Assembly: GCA_025458755.1 (NCBI GenBank)
Contig: JALORT010000077.1
Span: forward strand, 1-15,527
Length of the DNA: 15,527 bases
Direction: 5' to 3'
DNA from: Methylotetracoccus sp.
GTDB lineage: Bacteria > Pseudomonadota > Gammaproteobacteria > Methylococcales > Methylococcaceae
Part shown: one piece after another, positions 7,678 through 14,851 of the stretch
How the letters are laid out: the number at the start of each line of letters is the position of its first letter
Position numbering within the stretch: the stretch's first letter is position 1
Made by a program: the position numbers and the translations under genes
The notes under the pieces: generated by a model
What the model saw: only the letters and a program-made list of their open reading frames with translations
Database searches by the model: none
What the model was told of the DNA's origin: nothing

Positions 7678-9979
7678 GGGAACGCTCCAGCAGCACCGGG
7701 ATGGATTTCGAGGTGGGGGTGCGTGCCTTATCGGCGAAGCTGTCGAGCGGCACCAGTGGGTTGGTTTCCGGGTAATAGCCGCCGAGGCAGCCGGCCGGGA
7801 TGTCGTACTCGACCAACCGGAAGCCTTCGACCCGGCGTTCGATGCCGTCGTCCCACAGGCTCGTGATGTCGACCAGTTCCCCGGCACTGAACCCCATCCT
7901 CTGCATGTCGTTCGCATTCATGAACACGATCTTCCGCTGACCAAACACGCCGCGGTAACGGTCATCCAGGCCGTACACGGTCGTGTTGTACTGGTCGTGC
8001 GACCGGGTGGTCATCAGGGTAAGCAGGCGGTCGCCGTACACCGACCGCGCACGGTGGATGGGCGTATCCTTTGGAATCGCATGCACCTTGAACTCCGCCT
8101 TGCCGCTCGCAGTCAGCCATTCGCGGTCCCGTGAGGCCACACGGAGGTGAAAGCCGCCCGGCCTGGCGACGCGTTCATTGAAGTGATGGAAGTCGTCGTA
8201 CACCTTTTCGATCGCATCTCGAATGCGCGCATAGTCCTCGGCATACCATAACCAGGGGATCCCGGCGTCCGGCAGGGTGGCGTGCGCGATGCGGGCCACG
8301 ATTTCGATTTCCGACCGACATTCAGGCGAAGCGGGTTTGTTGATGCCGTACGACAGGTGCACCATGCTCATCGAGTCTTCCACCGTGACGCCCTGAGGAC
8401 CAGCGGCGGTGGCGTGGATTTCGGTCCGGCCCAGCGTCGGCAGGATCAATGCGTCCCTGCCGTGCACCAGATGGCTGCGGTTCAGCTTGGTGGCGATGTG
8501 CACGGTCAGTTCGCAGCGGCGCATGGCTTCGAACACCCGCGGCGTGTCGGGCGCCGCCATCACGAAATTGCCGCCCAGGCCGATGAATACCTTCACTTTG
8601 CTGTCCAGCATGGCCTGAATGGTACCGACCACGTCGTAGCCGTGGGCACGCGGGGGCTTGAAACCGAAGACCCGTTCCAAGCGGTCGAGGAACGCCGGTG
8701 ACGGTTTTTCGTCGATGCCCACGGTGCGGTCACCCTGAACATTGGAGTGACCGCGCACCGGGCATAGTCCCGCCCCCGGTCGGCCGATGTTGCCGCGCAT
8801 CAGCATCAGGTTGGTGAGCATTTGCACCGCGGCCACGGCGTGTTTGTGCTGGGTCAGCCCCATACCCCACGTGGCGATGACCGCTTTGCCGCGCACGTAG
8901 ATCTGCGTCAGCCGCTCGATCTCGTCGCGGCTCACGCCGGATTCGGTGACGAGATCGTCCCAAGGCTCGGCGCGAAGGTCGGCGGCGAATTCCTCGAAGT
9001 AGGCGGTGTGCTCCGTGATGAAGTCGTCGTCCACCACGCGTGGGGCCCCCGTGGCGAGTGCTTCGTCATCCAGTTCCAGAACGCGTTTGGCGACACCTTT
9101 GAGCAGTGCGAGATCGCCGCCCAATGCGGGTCGGATGAAGACTGAGCTGATCGGGACGCCCTTGGGAGACAGCATGTCGAGCACATGCTGAGGGCTGGCG
9201 AAGCGTTCCAGGCCGCGTTCGCGCAACGGGTTGATCGACACGATCGTGGCGCCGCGCTTCGCGCAGGCGCGCAGTTCGCCGAGCATACGCGGATGGTTGG
9301 TGGCCGGATTCTGGCCGAACAGCATCAGGGTGTCGGCCTGGTCGAAGTCGTCCAGCGTGACCGTACCCTTGCCGACGCCGACCGATTCGGGTAGGCCGAC
9401 ACTGGTGGGTTCGTGACACATGTTCGAACAATCGGGAAAATTGTTGGTGCCGTAGCGGCGCACGAACAGCTGGTAGAGGAAGGCGGCTTCATTGCTGGCC
9501 CGGCCCGAGGTGTAAAAGGCGGCCTGGTTGGGATCGGGCAGCGCGTTGAGATGCCGAGCGATCAACGCGCAGGCGCCCTCCCACGGGATCGGCAGGTACC
9601 TGTCGCTGCCCGCGTCGTAAACCAGTGGATGGGTGAGCCGGCCGTGTCCTTCCAGCTCGTAATCGGATTGGCCGAGTAACTCGGTGACGGTGTGGGCAGC
9701 AAAGAACTCCGGCGTGACGCGCTTGGCGGTCGTTTCGGCAGCGACCGCCTTGACCCCGTTTTCACAGAACTCGAAAGTCGAGGCGTGCTCGCGGTCAGGC
9801 CAGGCGCAGCCGGGGCAGTCGAAGCCATCCGGCTGGTTCTGGGCCAGCAAGGTGAGTGCGCCTTTGCCCGGAATGCGCTCTTTCAGCAGGTGAATCGCAA
9901 CGTTTTTGAGTGCGCCCCAGCCGGCGGCGGGGGCTTTGTATTCCTGAATCTTGGCGTCTGACACGATAGGCTCCGGCAT
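7664..9979 (-). CDS. FdhF/YdeP-family molybdopterin oxidoreductase (formate dehydrogenase-like alpha subunit)
   Basis: Cytoplasmic Mo/W-bis-MGD oxidoreductase of 771 residues, the usual length of the YdeP/Fdh4A/CbbBc branch. No Tat signal is seen. The frame is open much further upstream, but the ATG at 9977-9979 is preceded at 8 nt by GGAG and gives the family N-terminus. FDCPGCAWPD (53-62) and FCENG (71-75) supply Cys55, Cys58 and Cys72 for the expected Fe-S site. NMCHEPTSVGL (186-196) places Cys188 where E. coli FdhF has selenocysteine, the metal ligand. Further landmarks: FGQNPATNHPRM (221-232), WGMGLTQHKH (371-380), RGNIGRPGAG (395-404), PVRGHSNVQGDRT (407-419), and a C-terminal dinucleotide-binding domain (about 650-760: TTRSHDQYNT, CLGGYYPETN). 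Relatives include M. extorquens Fdh4A, needed for formate oxidation, and E. coli YdeP, linked to acid resistance; the substrate here is unproven. It lies 98 nt after a LysR gene, with a winged-helix gene behind. Confidence 0.92.
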   Translation of the reverse strand: MPEPIVSDAKIQEYKAPAAGWGALKNVAIHLLKERIPGKGALTLLAQNQPDGFDCPGCAWPDREHASTFEFCENGVKAVAAETTAKRVTPEFFAAHTVTELLGQSDYELEGHGRLTHPLVYDAGSDRYLPIPWEGACALIARHLNALPDPNQAAFYTSGRASNEAAFLYQLFVRRYGTNNFPDCSNMCHEPTSVGLPESVGVGKGTVTLDDFDQADTLMLFGQNPATNHPRMLGELRACAKRGATIVSINPLRERGLERFASPQHVLDMLSPKGVPISSVFIRPALGGDLALLKGVAKRVLELDDEALATGAPRVVDDDFITEHTAYFEEFAADLRAEPWDDLVTESGVSRDEIERLTQIYVRGKAVIATWGMGLTQHKHAVAAVQMLTNLMLMRGNIGRPGAGLCPVRGHSNVQGDRTVGIDEKPSPAFLDRLERVFGFKPPRAHGYDVVGTIQAMLDSKVKVFIGLGGNFVMAAPDTPRVFEAMRRCELTVHIATKLNRSHLVHGRDALILPTLGRTEIHATAAGPQGVTVEDSMSMVHLSYGINKPASPECRSEIEIVARIAHATLPDAGIPWLWYAEDYARIRDAIEKVYDDFHHFNERVARPGGFHLRVASRDREWLTASGKAEFKVHAIPKDTPIHRARSVYGDRLLTLMTTRSHDQYNTTVYGLDDRYRGVFGQRKIVFMNANDMQRMGFSAGELVDITSLWDDGIERRVEGFRLVEYDIPAGCLGGYYPETNPLVPLDSFADKARTPTSKSIPVLLERSRVPA
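7685..7688 (-). promoter_or_regulatory. ribosome binding site of the winged-helix gene
   Basis: GGAG on the minus strand, 7 nt before the GTG at 7675-7677 and inside the last codons of the oxidoreductase gene. It is the main reason for choosing this start. Confidence 0.7.
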
Positions 9980-9987
9980 TGCTCTTG

Positions 9988-9991
9988 CTCC
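9988..9991 (-). promoter_or_regulatory. ribosome binding site of the oxidoreductase gene
   Basis: GGAG on the minus strand, 8 nt before the ATG at 9977-9979. It fixes the start against a much longer open frame that reaches 10471 through the upstream lysR gene. Confidence 0.75.
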
Positions 9992-10041
9992 GGATGGAGC
10001 GTTGGTTCGGGCAACATGCTCGGAGAAAGGACCGTGGTGCG

Positions 10042-10055
10042 TCCAATCGTTTGGA
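10042..10055. promoter_or_regulatory. inverted repeat TCCAA-N4-TTGGA upstream of the oxidoreductase gene
   Basis: A perfect 5+5 bp dyad with a 4-nt centre sits in the 98-nt gap between the LysR stop and the oxidoreductase start, 62-76 nt before the ATG. It could be an operator for the LysR or winged-helix product. It lacks the T-N11-A spacing of a LysR site and could be chance. Confidence 0.3.
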
Positions 10056-10077
10056 TGGATGCACTGATAAGCGCCGT

Positions 10078-11016
10078 TTATCGAATGTCGGAAACAGGTT
10101 GCCGCGGGGCTGTCGAGGCGACGTCGAAGAGGCCTTGCAGATCCAGTGTCTCGGCAATGCCGAGAATCGCGGACGGGAGAGGCGCAGGAGGGTCCTGGAC
10201 GAGCGTGATCAGGCCGATGCCCCGGGTGAATTCCGGGGTCAGGGGCAGCATCCGCGTTCCGAGCGGCGGGGCGGGAAAGCCGAGCAGGCTGTGCGGAACG
10301 ACACTGTACAAGCCGGCCTGACGCACGTGGGCCAGCAGCGCGGTCATTGAATCGGTTTCGACGACCACATAGGGTTGCACCGCCGCACGGCGGAAGGCGC
10401 TGTTCACGACTTGGCGGTTTTGCATGTTGGGCGTCAGCAGGCAGAGCGGCAGGTGGGCAAGCTCCTTCCATTGCCCGGCGGGCAGTGCGGCTTCCGGTGC
10501 CGCCTCCGGCACCAGCAACATGTAGCGTTCGCGGTAGAGCGGCAGCACGCGGAAACCCTCGGTACCGATGTCATCCAGATACATCAGGCCGACATCGAGC
10601 TCGTATTCGTCCAGCCGGCGCAGGATTTCGCCGCTGGAAAGCGACAGGATGCTGTAGTTCAGGTCGGGGTGCGCAGCCCGGCAGGCACCCGTCAGCCTCG
10701 ACATCACCGCAGCCCCCGTGGGGACGATTCCGGCGCGCAGAACGCCGGTGAGATGGCGCTGCGCGGCCGACGCCTCCTGCCGTAGTCCGGACAAGGCAGC
10801 CAGGCTGTGTCGTGCCCAGGCCAGGATACGTTCGCCCTCAGGCGTGAACCCCAGGAAGCGTCGGTCGCGCTGCACGATCGCCACACCCAGTTCTTCCTCC
10901 AGGTGCCGTATCGCAGTGGACAGGGCCGGCTGCGAGACATGGCAGGCGTCCGCCGCGCGGGCGAAGTGCTTCTCGCGGGCCAGGGTCACCAGGTACTCGA
11001 GTTGCCTGAAGAACAT
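10078..11016 (-). CDS. LysR-family transcriptional regulator linked to the oxidoreductase
   Basis: A 312-residue LysR-type regulator with a standard N-terminus, MFFRQLEYLVTLAREKHFARAA-type, and a helix-turn-helix at about 18-45 (HFARAADACHVSQPALSTAI). The wing reads VQRDRRFLGFTPEGERIL (48-65), and an OxyR-like effector domain follows from about residue 90. The OxyR redox-cysteine pair is not recognisable, so peroxide sensing should not be assumed. It is encoded just upstream of, and in the same direction as, the FdhF-like gene, 98 nt away, so it may be cotranscribed with it and regulate it. LysR genes next to this oxidoreductase branch are familiar from other proteobacteria. The two LysR proteins in this window differ clearly in sequence and are not a recent duplication. 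Confidence 0.92.
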   Translation of the reverse strand: MFFRQLEYLVTLAREKHFARAADACHVSQPALSTAIRHLEEELGVAIVQRDRRFLGFTPEGERILAWARHSLAALSGLRQEASAAQRHLTGVLRAGIVPTGAAVMSRLTGACRAAHPDLNYSILSLSSGEILRRLDEYELDVGLMYLDDIGTEGFRVLPLYRERYMLLVPEAAPEAALPAGQWKELAHLPLCLLTPNMQNRQVVNSAFRRAAVQPYVVVETDSMTALLAHVRQAGLYSVVPHSLLGFPAPPLGTRMLPLTPEFTRGIGLITLVQDPPAPLPSAILGIAETLDLQGLFDVASTAPRQPVSDIR

Positions 11017-11138
11017 ACGCGGACGCTCTTACCCTGAAAAGTCCAGAGGCACGGCAGCAGCCTGCCTCCCCGCCCTTCCGAAACGGGGGGCTGTTGAGCG
11101 AAGGGAACGGATCCCCGCGCTCGCAGGTGACGGTGTGT

Positions 11139-12962
11139 TCAGGACTCGCCGCTGGCGCGGAGGGCCCGTTTCCTTTCGTGCTCCAGCAGCATCTTCTTAC
11201 GCAACCGGATCGAAGCCGGCGTCACTTCCACCAGTTCGTCGTCGTCAATGAATTCCAGGGCCTGCTCGAGGCTGAAGCGGATCGGCGGCGTCAGAAGGAT
11301 GTTCTCGTCGCTGCCGGCCGCCCGGATGTTGGTGAGCTGCTTCGCCCGTGTCGGGTTGACCACTAAGTCATTGGCCCGCGTGTGAATGCCGATAATCATG
11401 CCCTCATAGACGTCGACACCGGGATCGATCAGCAGTCTGCCCCGCTCCTGCAGATTGAACAACGCAAACGCCAACGCCTTGCCGTCGGTGTTGGAAATCA
11501 GCACACCGTTGGTTCGGTTGCCGAGCTCACCCTTTTTCATCGGTCCGTAGTGGTCGAACACGTGGTAGAAGAGACCGCTGCCGCTGGTCGTGCTCAGAAA
11601 CTCCGTCTGAAATCCCAGCAGCCCGCGCGAGGGCACCATGTATTCAAGGCGCACTCGGCCTTGGCCATCGGGCTGCATGTTCAACAGGTCCGCCTTGCGG
11701 GAACCGAGTTTTTCCATCACCGCGCCTTGGTGAGCCTCTTCGACCTCCAGTGTCACGAATTCGTACGGCTCACAGAGTTCGCCGTCGACTTCCTTCAAGA
11801 TGACTTCCGGACGGGAGACGCCGAGTTCGTAGCCTTCGCGGCGCATGTTCTCGATCAGGATCGATAGATGCAATTCGCCGCGGCCGGAGACCTTGAATTT
11901 ATCGGGATCATCCGTCTCCTCGACCCGCAGCGCCACGTTGTGTTTCAGCTCACGCAACAGCCGCTCACGAATCTGCCGCGAAGTCACGAACTTGCCTTCC
12001 TTGCCGGCGAACGGCGACTTGTTGACCTGGAAGGTCATGCTGACGGTGGGTTCGTCGACCGCCAGCGCCGGCAGTGCCTCGGGCTGCTCCGGTGCGCACA
12101 GGGTATCCGAGATGTCCAGCGTGTCGATGCCGCTGATCGCGATGATGTCACCGGCGCTGGCTTCCGCAACCTCGATGCGCTGCAATCCGCGGAAGGAAAG
12201 GATCTGCAGAATGCGGCCCTGCCGATTGGAACCCTCGCGCGGCACGACCACGATCGGGGTGTTGGTGCGAACGGTGCCCCGCTGCACCCGCCCGATACCG
12301 ATCACGCCGACGTAGGTGTTGTAATCCAGGCTGCTGATCTGCATCTGAAACGGACCTTCCGGATCGACCGGAGGCGGCGGAACCCGGTCGACGATGGTCT
12401 GAAACAGCGGGGTCAGGTCGCCCTCGCGGATGTCGGGTGTGAACCCCGCGTAGCCGTGCAGCGCAGAGGCGTAGATGATCGGAAAATCAAGCTGCTCTTC
12501 GGTCGCGCCCAAGCGGTCGAACAGGTCGAACGTCTGGTCGACCACCCAGTCGGGGCGGGCGCCCGGGCGGTCGATCTTGTTGATCACGACGATCGGCTTC
12601 AGTCCCAGCGAGAAGGCTTTCTGGGTCACGAATCGCGTCTGCGGCATCGGACCGTCCACCGCGTCGACGAGCAGAAGCACTGAGTCCACCATCGACAAGA
12701 CCCGTTCGACTTCGCCGCCGAAATCGGCGTGTCCGGGCGTATCGACGATATTGATGCGATAGTCGTTCCAGTCGAGGGAGGTATTCTTCGCGAGGATGGT
12801 GATGCCCCGTTCCTTTTCCAGAGCATTCGAATCCATGACGCGCTCCTCGAGCCGCTCGTGCGCGGCGAAGGTGCCGGATTGCCGCAGCAGCTTGTCGACC
12901 AACGTAGTCTTGCCGTGATCGACATGGGCGATGATCGCGATATTTCTGAGTTTTTCCAGCAT
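11139..12962 (-). CDS. typA: translational GTPase TypA/BipA
   Basis: Ribosome-associated GTPase of the elongation-factor family, with a role in ribosome assembly and stress or cold growth. It has exactly the 607 residues of E. coli BipA. The G domain has G1 AHVDHGKT (12-19), the switch RGIT (52-55), G3 DTPGH (74-78), G4 NKID (128-131) and G5 near YASALHG. Domain II and the two EF-G-like domains follow, with VSRPEVI, IPSRG-like VPSRGLLGF and [10 protein letters not shown], and the BipA-specific C-terminal domain ends with [15 protein letters not shown]. The start is the first ATG of the family N-terminus; the ribosome site is weak (GAG, 5 nt upstream). The LysR gene lies 122 nt further downstream on the same strand. 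Transcription likely begins just upstream, where an extended -10 is visible. Confidence 0.98.
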   Translation of the reverse strand: MLEKLRNIAIIAHVDHGKTTLVDKLLRQSGTFAAHERLEERVMDSNALEKERGITILAKNTSLDWNDYRINIVDTPGHADFGGEVERVLSMVDSVLLLVDAVDGPMPQTRFVTQKAFSLGLKPIVVINKIDRPGARPDWVVDQTFDLFDRLGATEEQLDFPIIYASALHGYAGFTPDIREGDLTPLFQTIVDRVPPPPVDPEGPFQMQISSLDYNTYVGVIGIGRVQRGTVRTNTPIVVVPREGSNRQGRILQILSFRGLQRIEVAEASAGDIIAISGIDTLDISDTLCAPEQPEALPALAVDEPTVSMTFQVNKSPFAGKEGKFVTSRQIRERLLRELKHNVALRVEETDDPDKFKVSGRGELHLSILIENMRREGYELGVSRPEVILKEVDGELCEPYEFVTLEVEEAHQGAVMEKLGSRKADLLNMQPDGQGRVRLEYMVPSRGLLGFQTEFLSTTSGSGLFYHVFDHYGPMKKGELGNRTNGVLISNTDGKALAFALFNLQERGRLLIDPGVDVYEGMIIGIHTRANDLVVNPTRAKQLTNIRAAGSDENILLTPPIRFSLEQALEFIDDDELVEVTPASIRLRKKMLLEHERKRALRASGES

Positions 12963-13005
12963 GAAGGCTCAAGTGGACGGTGATCCGTCGGTGGCAAAAC
13001 AGGGA

Positions 13006-13035
13006 ATAGTATCAGTCACAAGCATTTCAGGCCAA
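13006..13035 (-). promoter_or_regulatory. candidate typA promoter
   Basis: On the minus strand TTGGCC (13030-13035) and TACTAT (13006-13011) are 18 nt apart, and TGA before the second box makes an extended -10. Transcription would start near 12999, leaving a leader of about 37 nt. Confidence 0.4.
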
Positions 13036-13197
13036 TGACTCGCGGGCCGTCCCGGAAGGCCAGCCAACCACTCCGCTGTCCGGGGCTGTGCTCTGCCGGT
13101 GATGAGTCGATCGATGATTCGCGCAGGGACGGACCCATCGGATGCGGCGAGCATTGACGTCGTCAGCCAAATGGCTTAAGAAGCAGGTCTCCGGCGC

Positions 13198-13226
13198 CTT
13201 GAATCGGGTCTCCAAAAGACCCATTT
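13198..13226 (+). promoter_or_regulatory. sigma-32 (RpoH) heat-shock promoter of hsp20
   Basis: CTTGAA (13198-13203) and ACCCATTT (13219-13226) are separated by 15 nt. This is a perfect -35 core and 7 of 8 matches to the RpoH -10 consensus CCCCATNT, with the right spacing. It lies 167 nt upstream of the hsp20 ATG, leaving a leader of about 160 nt. RpoH control is established for hsp20 genes in gammaproteobacteria; here it is read from sequence only. Confidence 0.75.
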
Positions 13227-13290
13227 CCGCGAAAGCGGGGGTTGCGTTGTGAGGCTTGCCGGAGCATTCACTGACGATCGAGCGGCGGAC

Positions 13291-13341
13291 GTTCCGTCGC
13301 CGGTGCCGAAAGTGCGGCGACGGGCTAGGAACCTTTGTTCC
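13291..13341 (+). promoter_or_regulatory. hsp20 leader hairpins, possible alternative folds
   Basis: CCGTCGCCG (13294-13302) and CGGCGACGG (13315-13323) are perfectly complementary 9-mers around a 12-nt loop. GGAAC (13328-13332) can extend this by pairing with GTTCC (13291-13295), or can pair with a second GTTCC (13337-13341) over a 4-nt loop, so two folds compete. The Shine-Dalgarno is 40 nt further on and is not directly covered. No ROSE or fourU motif is recognisable. Confidence 0.45.
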
Positions 13342-13380
13342 AACGCCCCGCGACTCCCTATCCGAAATCAAGAATCTGCA

Positions 13381-13385
13381 AGGAG
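13381..13385 (+). promoter_or_regulatory. ribosome binding site of hsp20
   Basis: AGGAG lies 7 nt before the ATG at 13393 and selects that start over an in-frame opening that reaches back to 13249. Confidence 0.85.
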
Positions 13386-13392
13386 AACTCCC

Positions 13393-13902
13393 ATGGCCAA
13401 GAAAGAGGACAAAGAATCGAAAGAAGCCGGGAAAGAGCTTCAGGTGCAGCCGGCGCGAAGCCAGTGGCTGGGTCCGTTCGAGGAAGTCGAACATTTGTTC
13501 GACGAATTCCTGAACCGGGGCGGCTGGATGCAGCCTTTGCTGCGCCGCGGCTTTCCCGATCTGGAAGCGGCGTTTGGTGCCCGCTGGCCAAAGCTCGACA
13601 TCATCGACCGCGATGATGAAGTCATCGTCAAGGCGGAACTGCCCGGCGTGGACAAGGAAAACGTCGACGTCTCCGTCAGCGAGAACATGTTGAGCATTCG
13701 GGCCCATTCTCAGCATGAGAAGAAAGAGGAGAAAGGACAATACTTTCGCCGCGAGCTGAGCCGGGGTGAGTGTCAGCGGACGGTGCGTCTTCCGGGACAA
13801 GTGGACGGCGACAAGGCGAAGGCCTCGTTTAAAGACGGTATTCTCGAAATCTCCGTACCGAAGCTACCCGGCTCGAAACGCCAAAGTATCAAGGTGGAGT
13901 GA
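13393..13902 (+). CDS. hsp20: Hsp20/alpha-crystallin small heat-shock protein
   Basis: ATP-independent holdase of 169 residues. A charged, lysine-rich N-terminus (1-20) is followed by an amphipathic segment (about 25-62; PFEEVEHLFDEF) typical of oligomerising small heat-shock proteins. The alpha-crystallin domain covers about 64-158: WPKLDIIDRDDEVIVKAELP, PGVDKENVDVSV, then the late A-x-x-x-x-G-I-L element (KASFKDGIL, 143-151). The tail has I-K-V near the end, a weak form of the I-x-I/V motif. It belongs to the class-A-like bacterial Hsp20 group rather than the IbpA/B pair. It stands alone, with a sigma-32 promoter upstream and a convergent dtd remnant downstream. Confidence 0.95.
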   Translation: MAKKEDKESKEAGKELQVQPARSQWLGPFEEVEHLFDEFLNRGGWMQPLLRRGFPDLEAAFGARWPKLDIIDRDDEVIVKAELPGVDKENVDVSVSENMLSIRAHSQHEKKEEKGQYFRRELSRGECQRTVRLPGQVDGDKAKASFKDGILEISVPKLPGSKRQSIKVE

Positions 13903-14074
13903 GGCGGGCTGCCCGCACTCGGGTCGCTCAGCTTTAATCTTTCCGGTGAGTGGAAGTCACGCCGCGCTTTGTCCGCAGAATGCTGTGAAAGCCCCGTTTC
14001 AGAAGCGGTCCGGCGCGGATGCTGCGTTCATCGAAGAGGGCTTGGCGTCTCGCGTGGGCCAAGAGCGGTGGCGG

Positions 14075-14440
14075 TCAGGTGCATGGCGGTGCCGGTGGCG
14101 CGCGTAGGATGAACGTGACCGGCCCATCGTTGACCAGGGAGACTTGCATCTCGGCGCCGAAGCGCCCGGTCGCGACGCGTCCGGGGAGACCGTGCCGGCA
14201 GTGCGCGATCAACGCCCGGTAAAGCCGCTCCCCGATTGCGGCATCGGCCGCGGGCGTGAAGCTGGGGCGCAAGCCTTTGGCGGTGTCGGCGGCCAACGTG
14301 AATTGGGACACCACCAGCAGTTCGCCGCCGATGTCGGTCACGCTCAAGTTCATTTTGCCGTCGCCGTCAGGGAACACGCGATAGCCGAGCAGGCGTGCCG
14401 CGAGCCGCTGCACCTGATTTTCCGCGTCGCCGCGCTCCAC
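14075..14440 (-). CDS. dtd: D-aminoacyl-tRNA deacylase, N-terminally truncated
   Basis: Dtd hydrolyses D-aminoacyl-tRNAs. This reading frame encodes 121 residues against a usual ~145. Present are [22 protein letters not shown], the active-site [11 protein letters not shown] segment, [21 protein letters not shown] and the cross-subunit VNDGPVTF motif. Missing is the whole first beta strand and loop (family pattern M-I-x-L-x-Q-R-V-x-x-A), about 30 residues. The frame stays open back to 14476 and reads LLRFLVA just before the GTG, which still looks like Dtd, but no usual start codon exists there. The preceding rhodanese gene, which is complete, ends at 14455, so the lost part is not in another frame. 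GAGG lies 12 nt before the GTG, a poor distance. Likely a decayed gene, or an unusual short form. Confidence 0.8.
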   Translation of the reverse strand: MERGDAENQVQRLAARLLGYRVFPDGDGKMNLSVTDIGGELLVVSQFTLAADTAKGLRPSFTPAADAAIGERLYRALIAHCRHGLPGRVATGRFGAEMQVSLVNDGPVTFILRAPPAPPCT

Positions 14441-14454
14441 TGCGACCAGAAACC

Positions 14455-14781
14455 TCAGTAGCGAGGGACGGAAGGGTCAGCTTCGGTCGACCAGGCGTCG
14501 ATCCCGCCCGACAGATTGGAAACCCGCGCATAACCCCGCTGATCCAGGAAATTTGCGACCTGCATGCTGCGCATGCCGTGATGGCAGAACACCACGATAT
14601 CGGCCTCGATCGGCAGCTCGGCGAGGCGCGAAGGTACCTGCTGCATCGGAATGTGGAGGCTGCCAGGGATGTGGCAATGGGCGCGCTCCAACGGTTCCCG
14701 GACATCAAGCAGGAGCAGCGGATCCGTCGCGGAGTCGAGCCGCTCTCTCAGTTGCGTCGGTGTGATCTGTGCAACACTCAT
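14455..14781 (-). CDS. single-domain rhodanese-like sulfurtransferase
   Basis: Small cytoplasmic rhodanese of 108 residues, likely moving persulfide sulfur, though the acceptor is unknown. [11 protein letters not shown] (22-32) is the CH2A region. The active-site loop is C-H-H-G-M-R (66-71) with Cys66, followed by SMQVANFL and [10 protein letters not shown], and the ending DPSVPRY typical of this family, so it is full-length. It lies 70 nt downstream of the SucD-like gene on the same strand, and its stop is 14 nt before the first usual start of the dtd remnant. No clear ribosome site was seen before the ATG at 14779-14781. Confidence 0.93.
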   Translation of the reverse strand: MSVAQITPTQLRERLDSATDPLLLLDVREPLERAHCHIPGSLHIPMQQVPSRLAELPIEADIVVFCHHGMRSMQVANFLDQRGYARVSNLSGGIDAWSTEADPSVPRY

Positions 14782-14851
14782 ATCGGGCTCTGGCCGTGGC
14801 TGTTATTTAGATCTCGCCATAAAGTACGGCGGGGCTCTGTGCGCTCGGCGC

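Larger units (their letters stand above)
12963..13392. other. 430-bp divergent intergenic region between typA and hsp20
   Basis: Contains a candidate typA promoter near 13006-13035, a sigma-32 promoter at 13198-13226 and a structured hsp20 leader downstream of it. Between 13036 and 13197 no gene, RNA or repeat could be recognised. Short open frames here have no family features. Confidence 0.6.

Noticed and set aside
9980..10471. N-terminal extension of the oxidoreductase to 935 residues from a start at 10471
   Set aside because: The extra 164 codons lie in the spacer and antiparallel-frame shadow of the LysR gene, and show no conserved motif; GGAG before 9979 and the family N-terminus fix the start.
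11076..11090. CCCCG/CGGGG repeats between typA and the oxidoreductase-linked LysR gene, as a terminator
   Set aside because: A short, interrupted stem without a T-run in the direction of transcription.
13249..13392. 48-codon N-terminal extension of Hsp20
   Set aside because: It is not Hsp20-like, covers the leader hairpins, and the ATG at 13393 has an excellent ribosome site.
13027..13800. Long minus-strand open frame opposite hsp20
   Set aside because: It is the antisense shadow of hsp20 in high-GC DNA, without any protein family features.
13904..13916. GCGGG-CTG-CCCGC hairpin just after hsp20, as a terminator
   Set aside because: A 5-bp stem with a 3-nt loop and no adjoining T-run; the TTTAATCTTT stretch begins about 17 nt later.
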